64,000 bases of DNA from Devosia sp. Leaf420 (GCF_001425445.1 NZ_LMQU01000009.1:203817-267816), one strand, 5' to 3'. Positions 1 to 9,528 are shown, counted from the stretch's first letter. A program made the numbers and translations. The notes: generated by a model from the sequence alone, not told the origin.

Positions 1-1
1 G

Positions 2-922
2 GATCGCGGCGGCTGGATGAACCGCGATATCGCCAATTGGTTCGCCGATTATGCGACGCTGATCGGGGAAAAGTTTGGCGATCGGCTTGCCGCGACCGCG
101 ACGATCAATGAACCGTGGTGCGTCGCCTTTCTCAGCCACTATCTCGGCATCCACGCGCCGGGCTATCGCGATATGCGCGCGGCTGCCCGCGCCATGCACC
201 ATGTGCTTTATGCCCATGGCACGGCCATCGACGCCCTGCGCGCCACCGGCACAAAAAACCTCGGCATCGTGCTGAACCTTGAAAAATCCGAGCCTGCGAC
301 AGACAGCGAAGCCGATAAGGCCGCCTGCAATTTCGGCGATGCACTGTTCAATCGCTGGTATCTCGGCGGCGTGCTCAAGGGCCAGTATCCGAGCGAATTG
401 ACCGAGTGGCTCGCGCTGTATCTGCCCGCCAATTACCAGGCCGACATGGCCGTCGTGTCGCGTCCGCTCGATTGGCTGGGGATCAATTATTACACCCGCA
501 GCCTCTATAAGGCGTCGAGCGATCCGAGCCGTCCTGTGGAGCAGGTAAAGGGAAATCTCGAACTCACCGATATCGGCTGGGAAATCTACCCCAAGGGCCT
601 GTCCGACCTTCTGGTGCGCGTCTCCAACGAATATACCAAAATCCCGCTCTACGTGACCGAGAACGGCATGGCGGAAGTCGAAGGCGACGACGATCCGCGC
701 CGCGTTCGCTATTATGATGAGCACCTGCAGGCCGTGCTTGCTGCGCGCAATGCTGGCGCCGATGTGCGCGGCTATTTCGCCTGGTCGTTGCTCGACAATT
801 ACGAATGGGCAGAGGGCTACGAAAAGCGCTTCGGCCTCGTTCATGTCGATTATGAAACGCAGCAGCGGACCCCCAAGGCGAGCTATCGCGCGTTCCAGGG
901 CATGCTGCACAACACGCGCTAA
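2..922 (+). CDS. GH1 family beta-glucosidase, C-terminal part (cut by window start)
   Basis: Retaining glycoside hydrolase of family 1 that cleaves beta-linked glucosides; no signal peptide can be judged because the N terminus lies outside the window. About 306 of the usual 440-460 residues are visible, and the frame is open to the first base. The acid/base glutamate lies in the INEPW motif (codon 110-112) and the nucleophile in the VTENG motif (codon 659-661). The C-terminal GYFAWSLLDNYEWAEGY block, typical of the family, is intact. A strong terminator hairpin follows at 931-965. Family assignment is secure; the exact substrate is not. Confidence 0.95.
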   Translation, partial: DRGGWMNRDIANWFADYATLIGEKFGDRLAATATINEPWCVAFLSHYLGIHAPGYRDMRAAARAMHHVLYAHGTAIDALRATGTKNLGIVLNLEKSEPATDSEADKAACNFGDALFNRWYLGGVLKGQYPSELTEWLALYLPANYQADMAVVSRPLDWLGINYYTRSLYKASSDPSRPVEQVKGNLELTDIGWEIYPKGLSDLLVRVSNEYTKIPLYVTENGMAEVEGDDDPRRVRYYDEHLQAVLAARNAGADVRGYFAWSLLDNYEWAEGYEKRFGLVHVDYETQQRTPKASYRAFQGMLHNTR

Positions 923-930
923 CCGTGTAT

Positions 931-965
931 GGTCCGCGCACTGAATTCCAAGCGCGGGCCTTTTT
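931..965 (+). terminator. Rho-independent terminator of the beta-glucosidase gene
   Basis: Nine-base stem GGTCCGCGC (931-939) pairs with GCGCGGGCC (952-960) through one wobble, across a 12-base loop, and is followed by TTTTT (961-965). It ends one base before the probable ATG of the next gene, so it occupies that gene's ribosome-binding region. Confidence 0.75.
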
Positions 966-966
966 C

Positions 967-1545
967 ATGTCTGAACTCGTCGATCTCCCCGAGTCCCTTT
1001 TGCGTCTCGATACTCTCCTGTCCGAGGCAGGCGACGAATCCATGTTGCTCACTGAGCTGGATGGGTTTTTGTGCGGGCTTGCCGTCGGGCCGGCGCAGAT
1101 CGAGCGGTCAGAATGGTGGCCGTTCGATTGGCTTGCCGACGAGCGCGGCATGCTCAAGCCGGGCAATGAAGAGATCGAAAGCCTGATCTTCGCGCGCCAG
1201 GCCGAGATCGAAGCTGAACTGGCTTCAGATCAATATGCCCCGCTTTACGAAGTCGATGATGAAAGCGACGATATCGTCTGGGAAGCCTGGTTGGCGGGCT
1301 TTCAGCAGGCCATGTTCCTGCGCTTCGACGCCTGGGAAGAAATCCTTCGCGATACCGGCGATGATGCGCGTGGCGAAGCGGCCATGGGTCTTGCGACCGG
1401 GCTGATGCTGGCGCAGGGCGAGAACGTGCCCGACGACACCGCCGGCGATGAAGAATGGGCCGAATATGACGAAATGCGCGAGGCCATGCCTGAAGTGCTC
1501 GCCCAGGTCGCCGTGCTGCTTTATCGGCTGCACCGCCAAAACTAG
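967..1545 (+). CDS. UPF0149 / YecA-like family protein
   Basis: Acidic cytoplasmic protein of 192 residues. The block LTELDGFLCGLAVGP near residue 22 and the later EAWLAGFQQAM segment match the UPF0149 (YecA-like) family, whose biochemical role is not established. The C-terminal zinc-binding SEC-C motif found in some relatives is absent. The ATG at 967 gives the expected N terminus but has no Shine-Dalgarno sequence, because the T-run of the upstream terminator touches it; an in-frame ATG at 925 is the alternative start. Convergent with the ABC operon, three bases away. Confidence 0.75.
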   Translation: MSELVDLPESLLRLDTLLSEAGDESMLLTELDGFLCGLAVGPAQIERSEWWPFDWLADERGMLKPGNEEIESLIFARQAEIEAELASDQYAPLYEVDDESDDIVWEAWLAGFQQAMFLRFDAWEEILRDTGDDARGEAAMGLATGLMLAQGENVPDDTAGDEEWAEYDEMREAMPEVLAQVAVLLYRLHRQN

Positions 1546-1548
1546 GTT

Positions 1549-3099
1549 TTAGACAAGATCAGGCAGTCGCGCTGCCATCAGCGCTTTGGTGAGGCTGTGT
1601 CTGGGATCGGCGAACAGGGTTTTAGGCGACCCGGCTTCGACAATCCTGCCGGCTTCCATCACCATGACACGGTCAGCCATAGCCGCGACCATGTCGAGGT
1701 CGTGGCTGATGATCAGATAGGTCAGCCCGAACTGGCTCTGGAGGCGCGCCAGCAGATCGAGCACTGCGCCGCGCACCGAGACATCGAGCGCTGAGACGGG
1801 CTCATCCAGCACGACAAGGCGCGGCCGCGTCACCAAGGCCCGCGCGATGGCGAGGCGCTGACGTTGGCCGCCGGAAAACTCGTGTGGATAGCGGGTGAGC
1901 ATCGAGGCATCGAGCCCTACCGATTCAATGGCCTCGATCAGCCGCTGCTCGCGGTCAAGCGGGGACAGCTTGGGCAGGAGGCGCAAGGGTTCCGCGAGCG
2001 ATTTGCCGATCGTCAGCCGCGGATTGAAGCTGCCGAAGGGATCCTGGAAGACGAGCGATATGTCTCCCCGCTTCTCCCGGGGCAGGTCGGCGCCATGATA
2101 GGGCGTGCTATCGATCGTCATTGTTCCAGAGGTTGCGCTGTCGAGGCCGGCAATGACGCGGGCGAGGGTTGTCTTGCCACAGCCCGACGGGCCGACCAGC
2201 GCGAGGACCTCGCCGCGCGTGACATCGAAACTGACATCATTGACTGCCATTAGTGGCGGCTGACGCCGGCTAAAAAGGCCATTGCGCGAATAGGCGCGCG
2301 TGACTCCCTCGACGCTCAGCAATAAGTCTTGGTCAGACAGATCGTGGTTCGCGCGCGGTGCCATCTGCGTGGCATCGACGAGCGCCTGCGTGTAAGCCGC
2401 TTTGGGCCTTCTCAAGACGTCCTCTGTTGGTACGGTTTCGACCAGTTCGCCCGCCTTCAAGACGGCAACGCGATTGCACAGCGCTGCTACGGCGCGCATG
2501 TCGTGGCTGATGAAGATCAGCGTCATCTGTCGCCGGTCGCAGATTTCGGCAATCAAATCCAGCACACGCCGTTGCGTAATGACATCGAGCGCAGAGGTTG
2601 GCTCGTCGGCGATTATCAGGTCAGGATCGCTGGCCAGCGCCATGGCGATCATCACGCGCTGGCGCTGACCGCCGGAGAGTTGATGTGGGAAGCGAATGGC
2701 GTGGCTGGAGTCGAGGCCAACTTCTTGCAGCAGCGCAGCCACCTCACGTGTGCTGCTGTCTGCGAGATCGAGAGCTTCGTCGATCTGCGCGCCGACGCGC
2801 ATCAGCGGATTGAGCGCCGTCATCGGCTCTTGGAAAACTATGCCGATGCGGTGGCCGCGAAGGGCCGCCATGGCCCTTTCGTCGGTCGGTAGCAGCTTGC
2901 CATCGAAGCGGATCACGCCGGTTGCTTCTGCCGCATCGGGCAGAAGACCAGTGATCGCCAACGCGGTCAGCGACTTGCCCGAGCCGCTTTCCCCTACGAT
3001 ACCGAAGCGTTCCCCGCGGGCGATTGCAAGCGACAGGCCGGAAAGGGCAGGGCGCCCACCAAAGCGGATGGTTAGGTTTTCGATCTCAACCAGCGACAC
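1549..3099 (-). CDS. Dipeptide/oligopeptide ABC transporter, fused double ATP-binding subunit
   Basis: Energises peptide import at the inner membrane. Two complete ABC ATPase domains are fused (DppD-DppF-like, 516 aa). The first has Walker A GESGSGKS and signature LSGGQRQRV; the second has GPSGCGKT and FSGGQRQRLAIA, so both nucleotide sites look competent. The start is a GTG at 3099 with GGAGG six bases upstream; a longer ATG version from 3159 would lack this site. It overlaps the end of the permease gene by 14 bp, indicating translational coupling. Last gene of the leftward operon 6504-1549. Confidence 0.9.
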   Translation of the reverse strand: MSLVEIENLTIRFGGRPALSGLSLAIARGERFGIVGESGSGKSLTALAITGLLPDAAEATGVIRFDGKLLPTDERAMAALRGHRIGIVFQEPMTALNPLMRVGAQIDEALDLADSSTREVAALLQEVGLDSSHAIRFPHQLSGGQRQRVMIAMALASDPDLIIADEPTSALDVITQRRVLDLIAEICDRRQMTLIFISHDMRAVAALCNRVAVLKAGELVETVPTEDVLRRPKAAYTQALVDATQMAPRANHDLSDQDLLLSVEGVTRAYSRNGLFSRRQPPLMAVNDVSFDVTRGEVLALVGPSGCGKTTLARVIAGLDSATSGTMTIDSTPYHGADLPREKRGDISLVFQDPFGSFNPRLTIGKSLAEPLRLLPKLSPLDREQRLIEAIESVGLDASMLTRYPHEFSGGQRQRLAIARALVTRPRLVVLDEPVSALDVSVRGAVLDLLARLQSQFGLTYLIISHDLDMVAAMADRVMVMEAGRIVEAGSPKTLFADPRHSLTKALMAARLPDLV

Positions 3100-3931
3100 G
3101 GCCAACCTCCTGCCGGCGGAGGCGCGGATCGAGAATGTCGCGGAGGCCATCGCCGGCAATATTGAGGGCGATGACGATGACAGCGATGGCCAGACCCGGG
3201 GCGATGCTGAGCCAGGGATGGATCAGGAAAAGGTTCTGCGCATCCCTGAGCATGAGCCCAAGGCTCGTTTCCGGCGGCTGGGTGCCAAGCCCGATATAGG
3301 AGAATCCAGCTTCGGCCAAAATGCCGACCGAAAGCTGGATCGTCGCCTGCACGATGATGAGACTGGCGATGTTGGGGAGAAGGTGTCGAAGGGCGATTGC
3401 GGGTCTGCTGAGACCAGCCAGCCGGGCCGCCGCCACATAATCGAGCGTCGAGATCGTCAGCGCGCCGCCGCGCGCCACTTGGGCGAAGACCGGGATATTG
3501 AAAATGCCGATGGCGATAACGGCGTTGGCTGCGCCGGGCCCCATGAGTGTCGCGATCAGAATGGCGATGATGATGGAGGGGAAGGCGAAAGCGAGATCGG
3601 AAAACCGCAACACCAGCCATTCTACGGGTCCGCCATAGATGGCTGCTGCAAGCCCAAGCGGGACGCCGATCCCCGCGCCGATGATGATGGCGGTGGCGCC
3701 GACGGTAAAACTTGTCAGTGTGCCCGACATGATCAGCGACAGCATATCGCGGCCAAGCTGGTCGGTGCCTAGCCAATGATCCGGGCTGGGCACCGCAAAG
3801 CGGCGGGCGATGGATATATCGCCGATCGGATAGGGCGTCCAGACCAGCGACAACAGCCCGAGAAGGGCGAAGGCAAAGCTCGCAGCAAGCCCGAGCATGA
3901 GGCCCGGGTGACGCATCCAAGCGGTTCTCAT
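3086..3931 (-). CDS. Dipeptide/oligopeptide ABC transporter permease (DppC-like)
   Basis: Inner-membrane permease of 281 residues. It has an N-terminal membrane segment, the DppC/OppC N-terminal domain containing HWLGTDQLGRDMLS, and a BPD_transp_1 core with the EAA-loop region near LAGLSRPAIALRHLLPN. Its ATG overlaps the stop of the upstream permease as ATGA (3928-3931). A longer open frame upstream to 4372 is antisense-type low-quality sequence overlapping the DppB gene, so it was not used. Pairs with the 3928-4878 permease to form the channel. Confidence 0.9.
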   Translation of the reverse strand: MRTAWMRHPGLMLGLAASFAFALLGLLSLVWTPYPIGDISIARRFAVPSPDHWLGTDQLGRDMLSLIMSGTLTSFTVGATAIIIGAGIGVPLGLAAAIYGGPVEWLVLRFSDLAFAFPSIIIAILIATLMGPGAANAVIAIGIFNIPVFAQVARGGALTISTLDYVAAARLAGLSRPAIALRHLLPNIASLIIVQATIQLSVGILAEAGFSYIGLGTQPPETSLGLMLRDAQNLFLIHPWLSIAPGLAIAVIVIALNIAGDGLRDILDPRLRRQEVGRVAG

Positions 3932-4878
3932 GCGCCGCGCTCCCGCAAGCGCGGATCGACAAAGCCATAGGCGATATCGACGATCAGCATGGTGGCGCTG
4001 ACGGCAAGGACAAGGATGATCGTCGCGCTGCGCACCAATACCAGATCGCGCTCGGTGACGGCGGTGGCGATCAGCCGGCCGAGGCCGGGGAGGAAGAACA
4101 CATTCTCGACGATGATCGTGCCGGCGATCAGAAAGGCGAATTGGAGGCCAAGGATCGTCAGCACCGGCAGAAACGCATTGCGGACCCCGTGGCGCCACAT
4201 GGCCTGCCCGAAGGTCATCCCCTTGGCGCGGGCAGTACGGATGAAATCCTGCGTCGAAACATCGACGAGGGCCGTGCGCATGACCCTCGCCAGGATGGCG
4301 GCTTGCGGCAGGGCCAAGGCCAGTCCGGGCAGGAGAAGGCCGCGAAACGCGGCGATCGGGTTTTCGTGCCAAGGCGTGAAACCACCGGTCGGCAGCCAGC
4401 GCAAGATGACGGCAAAGAGCAGTGTCAGCAGCATGCCGAACCAGAAATTGGGCACGGCGACGCCGGCCTGGGCGATGACCATGAGGATGGTATCAAGCGG
4501 CTTGCCGCGATGCATGGCGGCCAATATTCCAAGCGGCAGGCCGATGACGATCGACACCACCATGGCAAAGAGCGTGAGAGGCAGGGTGACGGCCATGCGC
4601 GCGGCGATGAGATCCGCGACGGGGAGTTTCTGGGTCTGGGACATGCCGAAATCGCCACGGAACATGCCCAAGAGCCAATTGCCGAAACGGAGGATGGCCG
4701 GATCGTCGAGCCCCATCTGAAGACGCAGTGCCGCGACGGATTCGGGCGTCGCATTGATGCCGAGGATGAAGCGCGCGGGGTCGCCGGGGAGCAGATCGAG
4801 CAGCAGGAAGATGACGGCGGCGGCGATGAGGAGGGTGACGAGAAAGCCTGCGAGGCGGCGAAGGATGTAGAGGGTCAC
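3928..4878 (-). CDS. Dipeptide/oligopeptide ABC transporter permease (DppB-like)
   Basis: Inner-membrane permease of 316 residues. The N-terminal YILRRLAGFLVTLLIAA segment, followed by LLPGDPARFILG, is the classic DppB/OppB start. The core holds about six membrane segments and the EAA loop (FIRTARAKGMTFGQAMWRHG). It lies downstream of the binding-protein gene, separated from it by a 35-bp inverted-repeat element at 4889-5002, and overlaps the next permease by 4 bp. Substrate is inferred only as peptides or a similar small solute. Confidence 0.9.
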   Translation of the reverse strand: MTLYILRRLAGFLVTLLIAAAVIFLLLDLLPGDPARFILGINATPESVAALRLQMGLDDPAILRFGNWLLGMFRGDFGMSQTQKLPVADLIAARMAVTLPLTLFAMVVSIVIGLPLGILAAMHRGKPLDTILMVIAQAGVAVPNFWFGMLLTLLFAVILRWLPTGGFTPWHENPIAAFRGLLLPGLALALPQAAILARVMRTALVDVSTQDFIRTARAKGMTFGQAMWRHGVRNAFLPVLTILGLQFAFLIAGTIIVENVFFLPGLGRLIATAVTERDLVLVRSATIILVLAVSATMLIVDIAYGFVDPRLRERGA

Positions 4879-4888
4879 TGAAGCAGTT

Positions 4889-5002
4889 CCCCCCTCCCGG
4901 CCTCCCCCACAAGGGGGGAGGTGAAGTTTTGAGTTTTTGAACGGAACCGGTCACACCCGCTGACCTGCACCTCCCCCCTTGTGGGGGAGGCTGGGAGGGG
5001 GG
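4889..5002. repeat. CT/GA-rich inverted-repeat element, copy 1
   Basis: Left arm 4889-4923 and right arm 4968-5002 are 35-base inverted repeats that match at 34 of 35 positions, separated by a 44-base spacer. Each arm contains its own smaller hairpin (CCTCCCCC ... GGGGGAGG). Lies inside the peptide-transport operon between the binding-protein and permease genes. Related copies are at 34562-34674, 40283-40398 and 55253-55361. Confidence 0.9.
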
Positions 5003-5025
5003 TGTCTATCTCGATCGCCGAAAGC

Positions 5026-6504
5026 TTATTCAACCCAATGCACGTCGCGCAGGACCACACCTTCGACGGGAGCATTCTGCCACATGCCGTCGAGCTTGGC
5101 GTTCCAGACGCCGGTCTGGGCCAGCTCGAAGAGGTAGCCGTTGACCGCATCCTTGGCGATGATGGTCTGCATTTCCTGGGCCAGTTCCTTGCGCTTGGCC
5201 TCGTCGGTCGTGGCATTGAGCGTCTCGTTGAGGGCCTGGAACTCTGGATTGTTATAGCCGAAGTAGTAGTCGGGATTGGCATAGATGCCAATGTCGAAGG
5301 GCTCGACATGGCTGATGATCGTCAGATCGAAGTCCTTGTTGGCAAAGACGTCTTCGAGCCACTGCGCCCATTCCATGTTGATGAGTTCGAGCTTGATGCC
5401 GATCTTGGCAAAGTCGCTGGCAATGATCTGACCCGAGACGGTGGCGTAATTGACCGGCGGCAGTTTGAGTGTCGCCGAAAACCCATCGGGATAGCCGGCT
5501 TGGGCCAGCAGTTCCTTGGCCTTGTCGAGGTCGAAGGGGTAGGTGTTGGTCAGATCGATATAATAGGGATTGTGCGGCGCAAAATGGCTGCCGATCGGCA
5601 CGCCATAGCCGTAGGTCGCGCCATCAATGATCTCCTGGCGGTTGATGGCATGGGCCATCGCCTGGCGCACTTCGAGCTTGTTGAACGGCTCTTTGGCATT
5701 GTTGGTCGAAAGGATCGTCTCGCCTTCGGTCGTGCCGACCAGAACCTTGAACTGCGGATTGTTTTCAAAGACGGGCAGCGCTTCGGCCGAGAAGTTGTAG
5801 GTGCCGTCCACATCGCCGGCGAGCAGCGCGTTGGTCATCGTCGCCATATCGCTGATGAAGACATAGGTCGCCTTGGTCAGTGCAGGCTTCTCACCCCAAT
5901 AGGGGCCGTATTGCTCGAGAATGACGCGGCTGCCGCGATCCCATTGCACGAAGGCGAACGGCCCCGTGCCGATCGGCTGGGTGGCGTTGTTCTCGGCGCT
6001 CTCTGGCGCCACAATCACAGCGTCGCCGCGACCGATATTGAAGAGGAAGAGCCCATCGGGCCGCGACAGCTTGATTTCGACGGTCAGCGGATCGACGACT
6101 GTGACGCTCTCGATGGCTTCATAAAGCGCCTTCTGTGCGTTGACGCTGTTTTCGGCAAGGATGCGATCGAAAGTGAACTTGACGTCTTCGGCGTCAAAAC
6201 TCGTGCCGTCGTGGAAGGTCACGCCGTCATGGAGCTTGAAATCATAGGTGAGACCATCCTCGCTTATGGTCCATTCCGAAGCGAGGCCGGACTGTACGGC
6301 GCCGTTCTGGTCGATACGGGTCAAACCCTCGAAAACGTTCTGGTAGACAACCACGTCGATGGCTTCGGCAGCGCCCGCCGTCGGGTCGAGGGCCGGTGGC
6401 TCGAGCGGCGCGCCGACGCGGATTTCGGTGGATTGCGCCATGGCAAGGCTGGTGGCCAACAGCAAACCGGCACTGGCCAGCGCGAGGGATTTGGTCACTC
6501 TCAT
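5026..6504 (-). CDS. Peptide ABC transporter substrate-binding protein (SBP family 5)
   Basis: Periplasmic solute-binding protein of 492 residues that delivers a peptide-like ligand to the permeases 4878-3086. A signal peptide is clear (MRVTKSLALASAGLLLATS, cleavage around AMA-Q). The SBP_bac_5 domain follows, with the LEPPALDPTAGAAEAIDVVVYQ opening and the GVTFHDGTSFDAEDVKFT block typical of the family. The start at 6504 has GGGAGA just upstream; the longer frame to 6573 would bury the signal peptide. First gene of the operon. Confidence 0.93.
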   Translation of the reverse strand: MRVTKSLALASAGLLLATSLAMAQSTEIRVGAPLEPPALDPTAGAAEAIDVVVYQNVFEGLTRIDQNGAVQSGLASEWTISEDGLTYDFKLHDGVTFHDGTSFDAEDVKFTFDRILAENSVNAQKALYEAIESVTVVDPLTVEIKLSRPDGLFLFNIGRGDAVIVAPESAENNATQPIGTGPFAFVQWDRGSRVILEQYGPYWGEKPALTKATYVFISDMATMTNALLAGDVDGTYNFSAEALPVFENNPQFKVLVGTTEGETILSTNNAKEPFNKLEVRQAMAHAINRQEIIDGATYGYGVPIGSHFAPHNPYYIDLTNTYPFDLDKAKELLAQAGYPDGFSATLKLPPVNYATVSGQIIASDFAKIGIKLELINMEWAQWLEDVFANKDFDLTIISHVEPFDIGIYANPDYYFGYNNPEFQALNETLNATTDEAKRKELAQEMQTIIAKDAVNGYLFELAQTGVWNAKLDGMWQNAPVEGVVLRDVHWVE

Positions 6505-6632
6505 ATTTGTCTCCCAGAGGTCGGACGCAGTCCCGCGCCCCGCGGCTAGGTATAGGCAAACTTGCCGCGCCATGCACGCGCATACCGGGCTAAAGTTTTT
6601 GCTTCAGAGCCCTGCGTTTAGGACAAACGACT

Positions 6633-9224
6633 TCAGTTCGGCTCAAGTGGCGAGCGGTCGATGAGATCGGCAGGAATACGGAGGGTAAAAAGCACACCGC
6701 TTTCCCCCGCCGGATCGACCGAAAGCGACACGGTATTGACCGCGAGCAGCGAGCGCGTCAACGCCAGGCCAACGCTTGAGCGGAGGGGAGCAAGGGCTTG
6801 GCCGGTGCGGCTGAGACCATCGCGGAACACAACGAAGCGCTCCGCCATATCGACACCGTGGTTGGAGTTGTCGCGCACGTGGATGGCGATGCCATCATCA
6901 TCAAGGCGCTGGGCAGAGATGACGACCGTGCTGCCCACCGGGCTTTGATCGATGGCGCTGGCGAGAAGATTGAGCACCGCCTGTGTCAGCGAGGCGCGAT
7001 CCGCCGTGACCCTCGGCAGCGTTTCCGAAATGGCGTTCCGCAGGATGATCCGGCCAGCATTGGCCTGGTTGCGGATGCGCAGCACGCAGGTTTCGAGCAG
7101 TTCGGTGAGGTCGAGACTGGCGCGCTCGGCGAGATATTTGCCGTCGCGAAGCCGCGCATAGTCTTCGAGCTCATCGACCAAAGCAGCGATGTCATTGCCG
7201 GCGGCCGCGATGTCATCGGCATAGGTCTGATAGCGCTCGTCGCCGAGTTCGCCAAAAGCCTTGCCACGCAGCAATTCGGCAAAGCCGATTATTGTATTGA
7301 GAGGCCGGCGTACGCCGCGGCTGATGCGTGCCAAAAGCGCGGGATCGGCGTCCGATCCGCCCGACATTCGCCGCGGCACGACACTGCGCGGGCGCACGAA
7401 GGCGAAGTAGCCGCTGACGGTGCCGGCCTGACCCTGGGCAAAAAGGATGATCTCCGATTTTCCATTGGCGGATTGCAGCAGGATCGAGGGGCGCTCTGTC
7501 TCGGCAAACCTGGCCGGCCGCTCGAGGAAAGCGCGCAGCGCAATGCTGTCTTCGGGCAGCGTGAGTTCTGATAGCGTCTTGCCGAGCACGGTGGTGCCAT
7601 CGGCCAGACCGGCAATGGCCGAAGGATCCGCCGCGCGCACGACGCCAGCGCGGCTGGCTTCGATAAAGCCATCGCCACGCAGCTCGGCAAATGCTTTGGC
7701 AAAAGCGCGGACCGCGTCTTCATGCCCGGTGCGCACTTCGGTTGCGCTGGCCGAAAGCATGAGCGCAGGCCGCCCCTGCCATGAGGTCGATTGAAGGCGC
7801 GCGGTCACGGGCACCAAAGTCCCGTCCTGCTGCACGAGATGATTGACCGGCCCAGCACTCTCTTCCCCGCTACTGGCAGGGAAAACGGCCGTTAGTCCGG
7901 CACGGCGCAGCGACTCGACCGATTCGTAGCCGATCATTTCGGTGATGGCGCGATTGGCAAAAAGGATCTGCTGGTCGCGGAAAACCAGGATGCCAAGCGG
8001 CAGACGGTTCAGGACCAGTGCCTCGCCACCGAGATTGACGAGCGAGCCGGTGGATGCCGCAGGTGCAACCTCCTGACCGGCCTGAGGCTGCACAGCGTTC
8101 CGCTCGCCCAACCCCACGCGATCATTCAGAATGCGCGACAGCTCATCGAAATTATAACGCGAAACGCGCTCGACCAAATCTGGCGCAGTTCCCGGCGGAA
8201 AGAGCGCATCGTCTTCGACAGGCGGGGCAGGGGGCGGCGCTTCGGCAAGCGTGGGCAATTTGCTCGCCTTGAAGCCCCGGCCGGTGATCTTGAACAGCGT
8301 CGGCTGAGGCGTTTCTGTCGAAGCGAGTTCTTCGGCGTTTGCTTCGGTGAACGTCTCGGGCGGCGTGTCGTCGCTCTCGCCGAGCGGGGTATAGAGGTCT
8401 TCGTCTGCCGCAAGGCGATCGACCAGCGCTGTCAGGCTGCGGAAAAGTGGCCGTTCGTCTTCGTTCGGGGCCAGAGGAACGTCCGTTGACGGTTCAGCGG
8501 CGTCCTCGGCAAAATCTTCATCCTTCACCGGCGCAAAAACCGGCTCCTCCGGTGGCGGGGCGTAGACGGATTCCGGATCGGCCTCCTGCCAATTATGCAG
8601 TTCATGACGATAGGCATCGTCCGGCTCGATCGGCGCGTGAGCGGCACCCGGTGTCTCATCGATCGGTTCTTCGATGGCGCCCACCGCGTCTTGATCGTCT
8701 TGCGAAGGGTCTGCTTCGCCGGCCGCCGTGTCTACTACAACAGCAGGAGCCGGCGCCTCCGGCTCGGGCTGAATTTCGAACGGAATAGCGGGCTCATCCG
8801 CAATTTCAGGCTCTTCGGACGTAATGGAAATCTGGTTGCGCTCGGCAAACACCTGCAGGATCGCCTCGTCGACCGGATCGACGGCAACGATCAGCAGCGA
8901 CAACTCTTCGCCTTCGAGCAAAATCGGCGTCGTGGCGCAGGTGGCAGAGGCCGGCTTGTCGCCAGCATCGAATTGAATACGCGCGAGGCTGGTGCGGCCG
9001 GGCGAGCCAAGGCGGATGGTCCGTGCGACCTGTCCCTTGAGCGGCACGGCCAATGGCGCGAGCTTAAGGCCGCTTTTCTTGATCTTGGCGAGGAAGAGGT
9101 TTGCCGCGGAATTGGACCAGATCAGGCGCTGGCCATCGCCCGACCAAAGCCATGCCGGCCGCGGATCGTGTGCGTGCTGCAGCACCCGGCGGGCATTCGG
9201 CGATGTGGTCCACTCGGCATTCAT
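6633..9224 (-). CDS. PAS-domain histidine-kinase-like protein lacking the phosphoacceptor His (probable pseudokinase)
   Basis: Predicted cytoplasmic signalling protein of 863 residues with no membrane segment. Order: PAS-like N terminus (about 1-150), acidic proline-rich linker (about 160-390), PAS (about 400-510), DHp-like and ATPase-like C terminus (about 625-855). The H-box, normally ISHEIRTPLN, reads ISRGVRRPLN, with Arg636 (codon 7317-7319) in place of the histidine. The N-box Asn is replaced (LNLLASAID) and the G1 box reads RDNSNHG. Architecture recalls PdhS/DivL-type polar regulators of Alphaproteobacteria; that link is inference. Start at 9224 chosen because the upstream extension looks non-coding. 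Confidence 0.8.
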   Translation of the reverse strand: MNAEWTTSPNARRVLQHAHDPRPAWLWSGDGQRLIWSNSAANLFLAKIKKSGLKLAPLAVPLKGQVARTIRLGSPGRTSLARIQFDAGDKPASATCATTPILLEGEELSLLIVAVDPVDEAILQVFAERNQISITSEEPEIADEPAIPFEIQPEPEAPAPAVVVDTAAGEADPSQDDQDAVGAIEEPIDETPGAAHAPIEPDDAYRHELHNWQEADPESVYAPPPEEPVFAPVKDEDFAEDAAEPSTDVPLAPNEDERPLFRSLTALVDRLAADEDLYTPLGESDDTPPETFTEANAEELASTETPQPTLFKITGRGFKASKLPTLAEAPPPAPPVEDDALFPPGTAPDLVERVSRYNFDELSRILNDRVGLGERNAVQPQAGQEVAPAASTGSLVNLGGEALVLNRLPLGILVFRDQQILFANRAITEMIGYESVESLRRAGLTAVFPASSGEESAGPVNHLVQQDGTLVPVTARLQSTSWQGRPALMLSASATEVRTGHEDAVRAFAKAFAELRGDGFIEASRAGVVRAADPSAIAGLADGTTVLGKTLSELTLPEDSIALRAFLERPARFAETERPSILLQSANGKSEIILFAQGQAGTVSGYFAFVRPRSVVPRRMSGGSDADPALLARISRGVRRPLNTIIGFAELLRGKAFGELGDERYQTYADDIAAAGNDIAALVDELEDYARLRDGKYLAERASLDLTELLETCVLRIRNQANAGRIILRNAISETLPRVTADRASLTQAVLNLLASAIDQSPVGSTVVISAQRLDDDGIAIHVRDNSNHGVDMAERFVVFRDGLSRTGQALAPLRSSVGLALTRSLLAVNTVSLSVDPAGESGVLFTLRIPADLIDRSPLEPN

Positions 9225-9528
9225 AGACAGCGTATAAGGGCCAATTTTGTTTGTACCAGTTTGGCACAATTTTTCGGGGTTCTTTAAGTGTTCTTCATTA
9301 TCGTGCCGCTGGAAACGAATCCAGCCCATGGCACGCATCGCGCCCATTCAATCCTCGTCATGGTTAAACGGCAGGTGCTAACGAATGGTCACACCGGCTT
9401 CCCAATCGTGATCGAAAGGGAGTTTGAGCGACTGTCCACAGGCCTAAAATCGGTGCTTGTCATTCCGCAAAACTCGACCTATGTTCCGCGCGGTTTCGAC
9501 AGGCGACGCTTTTCCCGCCATGTCATGA
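9225..9528. other. Intergenic region without a supported gene
   Basis: About 300 bases between the PAS protein start and tRNA-His. It must hold the leftward promoter of the PAS gene and the tRNA promoter. An 87-codon frame at 9288-9551 runs into the tRNA and has no recognisable protein character, so it is not called. I see no clear hairpin or repeat here. Confidence 0.5.

Noticed and set aside
4981..6549. 522-codon open frame on the plus strand
   Set aside because: It is antisense to the peptide-binding protein gene, which has a signal peptide and SBP motifs.
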